Source: an uncultured Bacilli bacterium
GTDB taxonomy: Bacteria; Bacillota_I; Bacilli_A; RF39; UBA660
Assembly: GCA_934179675.1 (NCBI GenBank)
Contig: CAKPQS010000016.1
Coordinates: 1-28,996 of the forward strand
Length of the DNA stretch: 28,996 bases
Direction: 5' to 3'
A program made the translations under genes and the position numbers. Below, piece after piece: positions 1-7,096 of the stretch. Position 1 is the stretch's first letter. Each line of letters starts with the position of its first letter. Under the pieces are notes generated by a model. It saw only the letters and a program-made list of their open reading frames with translations. It was not told the origin of the DNA and ran no database searches.

Positions 1-28
1 GTATAAGAAAAATACAGGTTGCTTTTGA

Positions 29-1183
29 GCAATTTTTAAAAAGACTTATGGGTATCACAAAAACAGGTCATACTGGTATGATGAACCATTACCATTTGTT
101 GAGGCAGCTGAAATTGGAACAGAAAAGGTAATTAAAGATCATTCAACAATTGGAATAGTAGTAACAACTGATGGATCAATCGGAGAATTTGAAAGAGAAG
201 AATATATTGAATGTGAAAAAAGAGTTATAAACGAATTAAAAGAAATCGGTAAACCATTTATTGTTATATTAAATTCTGTACACCCAATGCTTCCAGAAAC
301 TGAAAAACTATCAGAAAAATTAAGGGAAGAATATAATGTACCTGTTACACCATTAAATATCGAAAACATGAACGAAAAAGATATATATAGCATATTAAGA
401 GAAGCTTTATATGAATTTCCTGTTTTAGAAGTAAATGTCAATATGCCAGAATGGATAGCATGTTTAGATTCTAATAATTGGCTCAAAAAAATATACATTG
501 AAAAAATCCGTGAAAGCGTAGTAGAAGTAGATAAATTAAGAGATATAGAAACAATAAACAATCATTTTGTAGATTGTGAATATATAGAATCTTCTTATAT
601 ATCAGAAGTAAACACAGGAACTGGTGTTGTAACAATTACCTTAAAAGCACCAAAAGAATTATATAATAAAGTTTTAAAAGATATTATAGGAGTTGATATA
701 AGAAGTAAAACAGATCTATTAAAACTAATGCAAGAATATAATGAAGCTAAAATAGAGTATGATCAAGTAAAAACAGCATTAAAAATGGTTAAAGCAACTG
801 GATATGGAATCGCAACACCATCATTAAAAGATATGAAATTAGATACCCCAGAAGTAATTAAACAAGGAAGTAGATATGGAATCAGATTAAAAGCAGTCGC
901 TCCCTCAATTCACATGATAAGAGTAGATGTTGATTCAACATTTGAACCAATTATAGGAACTGAAGTTCAATCAAAAGAATTAATTGATCATTTAGTAAAA
1001 GATACCGATTCAAACAATGTATGGAAATCAGAAATATTTGGTAGATCACTTGATGTAATTGTGCAAGAAGGAATACAAACAAAATTATCAATTATGCCTG
1101 AATCAATACGATATAAATTACAACAAACACTAACAAAAGTCGTAAATAAAGGTTCATCTACAATGATAACGATAGTATTATAA
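29..1183 (+). CDS. spoIVA: SpoIVA, spore coat morphogenetic ATPase (5' partial)
   Basis: SpoIVA is the ATP-hydrolysing protein that polymerises on the outer forespore membrane and forms the base layer of the spore coat. From about base 74 the reading frame follows the family closely: a TPWY-like stretch, PFVEAAEIGT, HSTIGIVVTTDG, ALYEFPVLEVNVN, the middle-domain segment EYDQVKTALKMVKATGYGIA, IRLKAVAPSIHMI, and the hydrophobic C-terminus ending in ITIVL. The N-terminal GTPase-like part, with its P-loop, lies outside the window. Seen directly: the frame has a TGA at 26-28, and bases 1-70 do not continue the family pattern cleanly in any frame. Either the window starts on poor contig-edge sequence or the gene is damaged there. 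It precedes hbs, as in many Bacilli. Identity is very sure; intactness is not. Confidence 0.93.
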   Translation, partial: AIFKKTYGYHKNRSYWYDEPLPFVEAAEIGTEKVIKDHSTIGIVVTTDGSIGEFEREEYIECEKRVINELKEIGKPFIVILNSVHPMLPETEKLSEKLREEYNVPVTPLNIENMNEKDIYSILREALYEFPVLEVNVNMPEWIACLDSNNWLKKIYIEKIRESVVEVDKLRDIETINNHFVDCEYIESSYISEVNTGTGVVTITLKAPKELYNKVLKDIIGVDIRSKTDLLKLMQEYNEAKIEYDQVKTALKMVKATGYGIATPSLKDMKLDTPEVIKQGSRYGIRLKAVAPSIHMIRVDVDSTFEPIIGTEVQSKELIDHLVKDTDSNNVWKSEIFGRSLDVIVQEGIQTKLSIMPESIRYKLQQTLTKVVNKGSSTMITIVL

Positions 1184-1210
1184 AAAATACCAAAAATTTT
1201 ATAAAAACTA

Positions 1211-1239
1211 TTGCGCAATCAAAAAATATATGCTACAAT
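1211..1239 (+). promoter_or_regulatory. Vegetative-type promoter for the 1246-1667 RNA
   Basis: TTGCGC at 1211-1216, a 17-base spacer, then TACAAT at 1234-1239 preceded by TG one base upstream (extended -10). Transcription would start near 1246. There is no start codon with a good ribosome binding site downstream before the terminator at 1633-1667, so the transcript looks non-coding. Confidence 0.6.
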
Positions 1240-1245
1240 ATAATT

Positions 1246-1667
1246 GCTTAGTAAGAATAAGCCCTATAAAAATACTTAATATTTAATTATTTTTACAATT
1301 ATTGCTTATTCATTTAATATTATTTTATTAAATATAATCATTTAATTTATAAAAAATTAAATAACTAGTGATATTGTATCGCGAATGACTGTCTGAAGAT
1401 GGTTGGTATTACATAGAGTGTAATATAAGTTTGTATTTAACAAAAAGGTTTTTAAAGCAAGAAAAATTTATTAATTATTAATAAATCCTTATCAGCGCTA
1501 AGCAAGAACAATTGTTTTATGAGAAAGAAAAACTCTAATGATAAGAAGTTGTGGTAGGTACTGATAATATCTATTTAGTATTTATATTAGATAAAGCCTA
1601 ATATAAATGATACAACAATTTCTAAAAAACTCAAAACAGTATAGTTTATCAGGCCATACTGTTTTTT
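1246..1667 (+). ncRNA. Candidate structured non-coding RNA, about 420 nt, class not recognised
   Basis: A 600-base gap between spoIVA and hbs holds a promoter, a long stretch without a convincing ORF, and a terminator. Complementary arms visible by eye are: GAATAAGC 1255-1262 with GCTTATTC 1304-1311; TTGTATC 1374-1380 with GATACAA 1609-1615, which encloses the rest; TATTACA 1407-1413 with TGTAATA 1419-1425 (5-nt loop); a 9-bp arm 1466-1474 with 1478-1486; CTTATCA 1488-1494 with TGATAAG 1539-1545; ATATTAG 1584-1590 with CTAATAT 1598-1604. The octamer AGCAAGAA occurs at 1456 and 1501. The core 1370-1620 is less AT-biased than its flanks. I do not see the conserved cores of RNase P RNA, tmRNA, SRP RNA or a T-box. 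Chance pairing is easy in such AT-rich DNA, so the promoter, terminator and enclosing arm carry most of the weight. Confidence 0.5.
1633..1667 (+). terminator. Rho-independent terminator of the RNA candidate
   Basis: AAAACAGTAT (1633-1642) pairs perfectly with ATACTGTTTT (1656-1665) around a 13-nt loop, and the run of T extends to 1667. It ends transcription 42 bases before the hbs promoter, so the upstream RNA and hbs are separate units. Confidence 0.8.
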
Positions 1668-1708
1668 GATGTAAAATGAAAAAAAGTATTAAAATATATA
1701 GAAAAGTG

Positions 1709-1737
1709 TTGCAATTATTATTTAAAAATGGTAACAT
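1709..1737 (+). promoter_or_regulatory. hbs promoter
   Basis: TTGCAA at 1709-1714, a 17-base spacer, TAACAT at 1732-1737. Start of transcription is expected near 1744, giving a short leader before the hbs start at 1784. Confidence 0.65.
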
Positions 1738-1740
1738 TAA

Positions 1741-1769
1741 AATGTAAGCAAGATAAACTTACTTACATT
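1741..1769 (+). promoter_or_regulatory. Leader hairpin just before the hbs ribosome binding site
   Basis: AATGTAAG (1741-1748) is complementary to CTTACATT (1762-1769). The arm ends one base before the strong Shine-Dalgarno AAGGAGG at 1771-1777. If the transcript starts near 1744, only part of the 5' arm is present, so a role in message stability or translation is possible but unproven. Confidence 0.35.
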
Positions 1770-1783
1770 AAAGGAGGTTAAAC

Positions 1784-2056
1784 ATGACAAAAACAGATTT
1801 AGTAAATTATATGGCCGAAGAGACAGGTATGTCAAAAGCTGATGCAACACGTGCTTTAGAAGCAATGTTAAATGGTGTTGTTAAAGGTCTAAAAGAAGAA
1901 AAGAAAGTTGCTTTAACAGGATTTATGACATTTACTGCTAAAGAAAAAGAAGCAGCTACACGCCGTAATCCACGTACAGGTGAACCAGTTGAAACTCCTG
2001 CACACGTTGCAGTTACTTTTAAAGCAGGATCTAAATTAAAAGAAGCTTTAAACTAA
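1784..2056 (+). CDS. hbs: HU-type DNA-binding protein
   Basis: A 90-residue histone-like protein that binds and bends DNA as a dimer and compacts the nucleoid. The sequence shows the N-terminal helices, then the signature RNPRTGEPVETPAHVAVTFKAG at about residues 60-81, which forms the beta-arm with its conserved Arg-Asn-Pro and the strand after it. The length matches the family. The start is fixed by AAGGAGG seven bases upstream. The gene stands alone, with its own promoter at 1709-1737 and a terminator directly after the stop. Its codons are richer in G and C than the neighbours', as expected for an abundant protein. The position after spoIVA matches Bacillus. Confidence 0.97.
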   Translation: MTKTDLVNYMAEETGMSKADATRALEAMLNGVVKGLKEEKKVALTGFMTFTAKEKEAATRRNPRTGEPVETPAHVAVTFKAGSKLKEALN

Positions 2057-2077
2057 AAGGGCAATAGCCTTTTTTTT
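2055..2077 (+). terminator. hbs terminator
   Basis: The stem AAAAGGGC / GCCTTTTT with an AATA loop (one G-T pair) overlaps the last two bases of the hbs stop codon and runs into eight T residues. Confidence 0.85.
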
Positions 2078-2096
2078 CGCATAAAGGAATGATAAA

Positions 2097-3179
2097 ATGT
2101 ATGAAAATGCAATAGAAGTATTAAAAATACTAAAAAAAAATAATTATGAAGCTTATATAGTTGGTGGTTTTCCTAGAGATTTATATTTAAATAAAAGAAG
2201 TAGCGATGTAGATATATGTACAAACGCAAGACCTAAAAATATAACTGAAATATTTGATGATACAAAAATAACAAATATTGATTATGGATGTGTTATTATA
2301 AAATATAAAAATACATTGTTTTCTATAACAACATTTAGAAATGATAACAAATATGTAAATTCAAGAAAACCAGAAAGTATTAATTATGTTAATGAATTAT
2401 TAGATGATTTAAGTAGAAGAGATTTCATAATAAATACAATGTGTATTGATGAAAATAAGAATATAATAGACTTATTAAATGCTAAAGATGATTTAAATAA
2501 AAAAATAATAAGAACTGTAGGTAATAGTGATAAAAAAATAGAAGAAGATGCATTAAGAATATTAAGAGCTATAAGATTCGCAACTATTTTAAATTTTAAA
2601 TTAGATAATGAATTAAAAAAATCAATTATAAAATATAAAAGTAATTTAAAAAAATTATCATATTTTAGAAAAAAAGAAGAATTAGATAGAATATTTGCAA
2701 GTCCCAATAATAAATATGGAATTGATTTAATAAAAAAATTAAAATTAGAAAAAGAATTGGATATTAATTTAAATATTAAAATAACCCCATCAGCACTTGG
2801 AATATGGGCTCAAATAAATAATATGAAATATCCCTTTACAAAACAAGAAAAAGAAACAATAAAAAAAATAAATGAAACATTAAATGAAAATGTATTGGAT
2901 TCTAAAGTATTATACAAAAAAGGACTATATATAACTTCTTTGGTCGCTGAAATAAAAAATATTTCTAAAAAAGAATTAGTAGAAAAATATAATGACTTAA
3001 AAATACATGATAAAACAGAAATAGCACTAGAACCATTAGAAATATGTGACTATTTAAATATTGAACCAGGATACACATTAAAAAAAATAATTGAAGAATT
3101 AGAAGATGAAATAATCAATAATAAATTACAAAATGATGAAGAAAGTATAAAAATATATTTAAATAAATATAAAAAATGA
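2097..3179 (+). CDS. cca: CCA-adding tRNA nucleotidyltransferase
   Basis: Adds or repairs the 3' CCA end of tRNAs, using CTP and ATP without a nucleic acid template. The class II head domain is clear: IVGGFPRDLYL at residues 21-31, the catalytic pair D37-V-D39, then LSRRDFIINTM near 105-115 and the EEDALRILRAIRFA helix near 154-167. The C-terminal body is Lys/Ile-rich and less conserved. At 360 residues it is somewhat shorter than Bacillus Cca (about 400). AAGGA at 2083-2087 supports the ATG at 2097. No promoter was found in the 20 bases after the hbs terminator, so it may rely on read-through. A related poly(A) polymerase is the alternative; in this lineage CCA-adding activity is more likely. 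Confidence 0.92.
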   Translation: MYENAIEVLKILKKNNYEAYIVGGFPRDLYLNKRSSDVDICTNARPKNITEIFDDTKITNIDYGCVIIKYKNTLFSITTFRNDNKYVNSRKPESINYVNELLDDLSRRDFIINTMCIDENKNIIDLLNAKDDLNKKIIRTVGNSDKKIEEDALRILRAIRFATILNFKLDNELKKSIIKYKSNLKKLSYFRKKEELDRIFASPNNKYGIDLIKKLKLEKELDINLNIKITPSALGIWAQINNMKYPFTKQEKETIKKINETLNENVLDSKVLYKKGLYITSLVAEIKNISKKELVEKYNDLKIHDKTEIALEPLEICDYLNIEPGYTLKKIIEELEDEIINNKLQNDEESIKIYLNKYKK

Positions 3180-3185
3180 TATAAT
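3177..3185 (+). promoter_or_regulatory. Possible extended -10 element before the dnaD-like gene
   Basis: TGATATAAT at 3177-3185 overlaps the cca stop codon. No good -35 hexamer is seen, and in such AT-rich DNA a TATAAT is weak evidence. Confidence 0.3.
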
Positions 3186-3202
3186 ATGTAAGAAGGTGAC
3201 TT

Positions 3203-3835
3203 ATGGTAGATAAAATAATAAATGTACTTAAAGAAAAACCAATAATTATTTCTAGTAAAATATTTTATAATTATAAAAAACTAAATATGAATGAACAAGA
3301 TCTAATTTTGTTAATGTTTTTACTTAATACAAATGATAATATTTTTAATCCACAAAATATTGCAACAAATTTAAATGTTGATTTAAAAGTTGTAATGGAA
3401 TCTGTAAATAATTTAGTTTCTAATAACTTAATTACAATAGAAACTATATCAGAAAATGGCATAAAAGATATTATTAATTTTAATAAATTATATGAAAAAA
3501 TAGCTCTTTTAATAAATGAAGAAAATAAAAAAGATAATAAAAATATATATGAAATATTTGAAAAAGAATTAGGACGAACTATATCACCATCTGAACTAGC
3601 AGTAATAGCGGATTTTACTGAAAATTATAATGAAGAAATTATTATACTTGCCCTAAAAGAAGCTGTATTTAATGGCGCAAGAAATTTAAGATATATCGAC
3701 TCAATATTAAAAAATTGGCATGCACAAGGATTAAAAACAAAAATAGATGTTGAAAAATATCAAAAAAAATATAAAGTTGAAAAGGAACGTAAGCCAGAAA
3801 TAATTGACTACGATTGGTTAAATGAAAGCAACTGA
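3203..3835 (+). CDS. dnaD: DnaD-like replication initiation/restart protein
   Basis: DnaD helps load the replicative helicase and remodels DNA during initiation and restart in Bacilli. The 210 residues show a winged-helix N-terminal part (about 1-85) with an alternating helix pattern around NPQNIATNL and VVMESVNNLVSNNLI. After a charged linker comes the DnaD/DnaB-type C-terminal helical domain from about residue 113: FEKELGRTISPSELAVIADF, then ALKEAVFNGARNLRYIDSILKNW. The YxxxILxxW signature is present. AAGGTG 11 bases upstream supports the start. The gene overlaps nth by 14 bases, and dnaD-nth is also the order in Bacillus subtilis. Confidence 0.9.
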   Translation: MVDKIINVLKEKPIIISSKIFYNYKKLNMNEQDLILLMFLLNTNDNIFNPQNIATNLNVDLKVVMESVNNLVSNNLITIETISENGIKDIINFNKLYEKIALLINEENKKDNKNIYEIFEKELGRTISPSELAVIADFTENYNEEIIILALKEAVFNGARNLRYIDSILKNWHAQGLKTKIDVEKYQKKYKVEKERKPEIIDYDWLNESN

Positions 3836-4421
3836 AATTGTTAACTATTTAGATGAGATTATACCTAATCCTAAATGTGAATTAAATTATAATAAAGACT
3901 ATGAATTAGTTATAGCAACAATGTTAAGTGCTCAAACAACTGATAAGAAAGTAAATGAAATAACAAAAATTTTATTTAATAAATATCCTAATTTAAAAGA
4001 ACTTAAAAATGCTAATGTAGATGATTTAAAAAAAATAATTAGGCCATTAGGATCTTATAACAAAAAAGCACTTAATATAATTGATATTGCAACTAAACTT
4101 GAAAAAATAGGATATGTTCCAAATGATAGAACTTTTTTAGAAAGTTTAAATGGTGTAGGAAGAAAAACAACTAATGTTGTTTTAGGCGAATTATATCATG
4201 AAAATGTTATTGCTGTTGACACTCATGTTGAAAGAGTAAGCAAAAGACTTAAGATTGCCAATATGGAAGATGATGTACTAACTGTTGAAAAAAAATTAAG
4301 TAAATATTTTAAAAATTATGATTTATTTAAAATTCATCATCAACTTTTACTATTTGGAAGATATCATTGTACAGCTAGAAATCCCAAATGTAATGACTGC
4401 AAATTTAAATGTAGATTATAA
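3822..4421 (+). CDS. nth: Endonuclease III (DNA glycosylase/AP lyase)
   Basis: Removes oxidised pyrimidines and nicks the abasic site in base excision repair. The helix-hairpin-helix LNGVGRKTTNVV (about 109-120) carries the catalytic lysine K115. The catalytic aspartate is D133 in AVDTHVERV. A [4Fe-4S] cluster motif lies at the C-terminus with C183, C190, C193 and C197. The first two spacings are canonical (C-X6-C-X2-C), but the last is X3 instead of the usual X5, and the protein ends two residues later. Translation is probably coupled to dnaD through the 14-base overlap. The function call is firm. Confidence 0.96.
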   Translation: MKATEIVNYLDEIIPNPKCELNYNKDYELVIATMLSAQTTDKKVNEITKILFNKYPNLKELKNANVDDLKKIIRPLGSYNKKALNIIDIATKLEKIGYVPNDRTFLESLNGVGRKTTNVVLGELYHENVIAVDTHVERVSKRLKIANMEDDVLTVEKKLSKYFKNYDLFKIHHQLLLFGRYHCTARNPKCNDCKFKCRL

Positions 4422-4435
4422 TTTACATTTTTTTT
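4407..4435 (+). terminator. Terminator at the end of nth
   Basis: AAATGTA (4407-4413, inside the last nth codons) pairs with TACATTT (4424-4430), followed by five more T residues. Confidence 0.7.
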
Positions 4436-4448
4436 CATATTATTTAGT

Positions 4449-5069
4449 ATGAAGAAAAGAATTCATTTAAAAAAGAAAAAAAGATTTGGCTTTTTTTGGA
4501 TAATTATAATAATTATATTACTTGTAATATCAATAGCGTCTAGCAAAATAAAAAAAACAAGTCAAGATTATGCAAATCATGAAATAAAAAAAATAGTATC
4601 ATCAATAATTACAGCAACAATAAAAGAAAATTCAGTAAAAGAAAATATATTTGAACTTGAAAAAGAAAATGATAAAATATCATCAATAAATATTGATACA
4701 GAAAAAATAAATAAAATTCTTGTAAATATTAACCAAGGAATCCAAATTAAATTAGATAGTATGCAAGATACTATCGTTTTTAAAATGCCATTATTCGCAC
4801 CTTTAAATAATGTTTTTTTAAGTACTAAAGGACCTAAAATACCTATAAAATTTTTAGCGCTAGGAACAGTATTAAGTAATGTAAGGACAGAACTAGAAAA
4901 TTATGGAATAAATAATGCTTTATTTAAAATATATATTGATACAAAAATAGAAGCAAAAGTTATATTACCTTTTACCTCGGGAAATATATTAATTGATCAA
5001 ACAAATCTTTTAGCACTTAAAATTATTCAAGGTAATATTCCTAATTATTATTTGCCAATAAAAAACTAA
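4449..5069 (+). CDS. yunB: YunB-like sporulation protein
   Basis: In Bacillus subtilis yunB is a mother-cell (sigma-E) gene needed for normal sporulation; its biochemical role is not known. This 206-residue protein has a basic N-terminus and one membrane segment (about 14-32), then an extracytoplasmic domain. The family features I recognise are the GPKIPIKFLALGTV stretch, YGINNALFKIYI, and the C-terminal ALKIIQGNIPNYY. Only 13 bases separate the start from the nth terminator, and there is no Shine-Dalgarno. CATATTAT at 4436-4443 resembles the sigma-E -10 element, which would give an almost leaderless message. Identity is from remembered family pattern. Confidence 0.85.
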   Translation: MKKRIHLKKKKRFGFFWIIIIIILLVISIASSKIKKTSQDYANHEIKKIVSSIITATIKENSVKENIFELEKENDKISSINIDTEKINKILVNINQGIQIKLDSMQDTIVFKMPLFAPLNNVFLSTKGPKIPIKFLALGTVLSNVRTELENYGINNALFKIYIDTKIEAKVILPFTSGNILIDQTNLLALKIIQGNIPNYYLPIKN

Positions 5070-5076
5070 AATAAAT

Positions 5077-5104
5077 TTGACATAAAAAATATATATGTTA
5101 AAAT
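5077..5104 (+). promoter_or_regulatory. Promoter of the GNAT-like gene
   Basis: A perfect TTGACA at 5077-5082, a 16-base spacer, TAAAAT at 5099-5104 with an upstream TG (extended -10). The in-frame ATG at 5095 lies inside this promoter and cannot be the start of the following gene. Confidence 0.75.
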
Positions 5105-5127
5105 TATATTGTCAGGGAGGTTTTTAT

Positions 5128-5631
5128 ATGTTAACAGAAAATGAAAAAAAATTATCAAAATTATATAGAAGATATCAGCATGCTAAAGCTAGATTAGAAA
5201 TGGGAAAAGAAAATAGAGATTATGCTGCTATAATGGCTGAATTAAAGTGGCAAATTGATGAATTAACTGGAAATAATAATATATCAGATGGAATAGTAAC
5301 ACTAAAAAAAATTGGTTCACTTGATGAAAAAAATAATTATTTAGTAGTATTAACTAAAACAATGAAAAATATTGGTAAAATAAGTTATAAAACTAAAGAT
5401 ACAACAGGTATATTAAATTATGTATTTGAAGAAGTTGCTTTAAAAAATGGTTATGATTTAAGAGCATTAAAATTAGTATTTGAACAAATGAAAAATAATG
5501 GGATTGAAAAAGTAGAAATGGCTGTATTAAGAGAAGATGTAGCTAGAAATAATACTATGGCTAATATGGGAGCAAGAAAAAATTTATCACTTATTACGCC
5601 ATATAATGAATATACAATTAAAATAAAATAA
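5128..5631 (+). CDS. Hypothetical protein with a degenerate GNAT-like C-terminal half
   Basis: A 167-residue protein of unknown role. The start at 5128 is set by AGGGAGG at 5113-5119; the longer in-frame ORF from 5095 begins inside the promoter. Residues 1-48 look helical and charged. From about residue 80 the pattern resembles a GCN5-type acetyltransferase core: GKISYKTK, a strand, then a helix after LKNGYDLRALKLVFEQM where acetyl-CoA would bind, and VLREDVARNNTMANMGARK like the usual N..a....lGf motif. The canonical R/Q-x-x-G-x-G/A loop is degraded to KNGYDLR, and the N-terminal strands of a full GNAT fold are not evident. It could be a divergent acetyltransferase or a non-catalytic relative. 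It shares a transcript with the secreted peptide gene 24 bases downstream. Confidence 0.75.
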   Translation: MLTENEKKLSKLYRRYQHAKARLEMGKENRDYAAIMAELKWQIDELTGNNNISDGIVTLKKIGSLDEKNNYLVVLTKTMKNIGKISYKTKDTTGILNYVFEEVALKNGYDLRALKLVFEQMKNNGIEKVEMAVLREDVARNNTMANMGARKNLSLITPYNEYTIKIK

Positions 5632-5655
5632 AAATTATTTAAGGGGGTATAAATA

Positions 5656-5838
5656 ATGAAAAAGATAATATTAATTGTATTTATGTTTTTATTCTGTATA
5701 GTAGGCATAAATGCTAAAACAATAAAAAATTTAAATTTATCAAAAATAAAATATGAAACTTATGATGTAAGAGGAAATAAGCAAGAAGGTAATTTAAATT
5801 TTACAACGATATATATATATGATATTAAAGAATTATAA
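5656..5838 (+). CDS. Small secreted protein, unknown
   Basis: A 60-residue protein with a strong ribosome binding site (AAGGGGG at 5640-5646) and a classic signal peptide: KK at the N-terminus, a hydrophobic core to about residue 17, and a likely cleavage after INA-K. The mature part would be about 40 residues rich in Lys, Asn and Tyr. No family recognised. It ends directly in a terminator, so it closes the two-gene unit begun by the GNAT-like gene. It might also be the truncated remnant of a longer exported protein. Confidence 0.6.
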   Translation: MKKIILIVFMFLFCIVGINAKTIKNLNLSKIKYETYDVRGNKQEGNLNFTTIYIYDIKEL

Positions 5839-5858
5839 AGCAAGTATACTTGCTTTTT
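5837..5858 (+). terminator. Terminator after the small secreted protein
   Basis: AAAGCAAG / CTTGCTTT with a TATA centre (5837-5856), followed by T residues. The 3' arm overlaps the -35 element of the next promoter. Confidence 0.8.
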
Positions 5859-5878
5859 ATTAACTATTAAATTATAAT
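5850..5878 (+). promoter_or_regulatory. Promoter of the dinB-queA-miaA unit
   Basis: TTGCTT at 5850-5855, a 17-base spacer, TATAAT at 5873-5878. The predicted transcript start is near 5885, only about 9 bases before the ATG at 5894. No LexA/DinR-type box was recognised. Confidence 0.6.
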
Positions 5879-5893
5879 AATTGTGTGATGGGA

Positions 5894-7096
5894 ATGGAAA
5901 GAATAATAATGCACATAGATGTAAACAATGCTTTTTTATCTTGGAGTGCTATTGATTTATTAAATAATGGTTATAAATATGATATTAGAAACAGTTATGC
6001 TATAATTGGTGGCGATGAAACAAAAAGATCAGGTATTGTATTAGCAAAAAGTACATCATGTAAAAAATTAGGAATAGTAACAGCAGAAACTATCTATAGT
6101 GCAAGAAAAAAATGTCGTGTTTTAAAAGTATTTCCTCCCAATTTCCCATTTTATCAAAAAATGAGTAAATCTTTATTTGAATTAATAAGTAAATATACAC
6201 CAGATATTGAAATAGCATCAATAGATGAATGTTATATAGATTATGGAAAAAGTAAATTAATAAATGGTGATCCATTATTATTTGCTCAAAAACTACAAAA
6301 GGAAATAAATGAAACATTAGGATTCACAGTAAATATTGGTATAGCTAATAATAAATTATGTGCTAAAATGGCATCTGACTTTAGTAAACCAAATAAAATT
6401 CATACTCTTTTTTTAAATGAAATTGAAGAAAAAATGTATCCTTTACCAATTGGTGATCTATTTGGAATAGGGAAAAAAAGTGTACCCAAATTAAATCAAA
6501 TAGGAATAAAAACAATCGGTGATTTAGCTAGCTATGATGAAAAAAAATTATCTATATTTTTTAAAAATCAAGCAAATCATTTAATAAATATTGCTAAAGG
6601 AATAGATGATAGCGAAGTAATAGTTGAAAGACCAAGTGTAAAAAGTATTAGTACAACCGTAACACTTCCTGTAGATATTACTAATTTAGAAGAAGGATTT
6701 GATGAATTAAGAAAAATATCTGAAGATGTAGCATATCAGTTAAGGGAAAAAGGAAAATATGCTTATGTAGTTGCTGTTATAATAAAAACTAATAATTTTA
6801 TAAACAAAACACATCAAGTAAAATTGACAAATCCTACAAATATGGGAATTGAAATATATAAAAAATCAAAAATTTTATTAAAAGAAATGTGGAATGATGA
6901 ACCTATTAGATTAATTGGAATTAGATTAGATAATTTAGTTGCAAACTATGGATATCAGGTTTCTTTATTTGAAAATGTAGAAAAGAAAATAAATGATGAA
7001 AAATTAGAAAAAGTAATTGATGCAATCAAAAAAAAATATGGAAATAAAAGTATTTTATTTGCGCAGTTAGAAAGGAAACAAGATGAAAACAGATGA
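5894..7096 (+). CDS. dinB: Y-family DNA polymerase (Pol IV type)
   Basis: Translesion polymerase that copies damaged templates with low fidelity. The palm is clear: the first metal aspartate in MHIDVNNAFLSW, a GGDETKRSGIVLAKS region, and the second catalytic pair in IASIDECYID near residues 108-117. A helix-hairpin-helix thumb follows (PIGDLFGIGKKSVPKLNQIGIKTIGDLA, about 185-212), then a little-finger domain after SISTTVTLP. About 400 residues, normal for the family. The start is uncertain: ATG 5894 (M-E-R-I-I) fits the usual N-terminus of related proteins, while ATG 5909 has a GGAAAG seven bases upstream. The last codons overlap queA by 14 bases. Confidence 0.93.
   Translation: MERIIMHIDVNNAFLSWSAIDLLNNGYKYDIRNSYAIIGGDETKRSGIVLAKSTSCKKLGIVTAETIYSARKKCRVLKVFPPNFPFYQKMSKSLFELISKYTPDIEIASIDECYIDYGKSKLINGDPLLFAQKLQKEINETLGFTVNIGIANNKLCAKMASDFSKPNKIHTLFLNEIEEKMYPLPIGDLFGIGKKSVPKLNQIGIKTIGDLASYDEKKLSIFFKNQANHLINIAKGIDDSEVIVERPSVKSISTTVTLPVDITNLEEGFDELRKISEDVAYQLREKGKYAYVVAVIIKTNNFINKTHQVKLTNPTNMGIEIYKKSKILLKEMWNDEPIRLIGIRLDNLVANYGYQVSLFENVEKKINDEKLEKVIDAIKKKYGNKSILFAQLERKQDENR

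Noticed and set aside
139..561. Minus-strand ORF inside spoIVA, and similar long antisense ORFs in cca, dinB, ffh and the HTH gene
   Set aside because: They are shadows of well-supported genes, lack ribosome binding sites, and have Ser/Phe/Leu-rich compositions typical of antisense translation of Lys/Glu-rich genes.
1246..1667. RNase P RNA, tmRNA or SRP RNA in the spoIVA-hbs gap
   Set aside because: The GAGGAAAGTC and ACAGAA cores of RNase P, the tRNA-like ends and tag reading frame of tmRNA, and the GGAAG/AGCAG core of SRP RNA are not seen.
5095..5127. Longer start for the GNAT-like gene at ATG 5095
   Set aside because: This ATG lies between the -35 and -10 elements of a strong promoter. 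The AGGGAGG at 5113-5119 points to ATG 5128.
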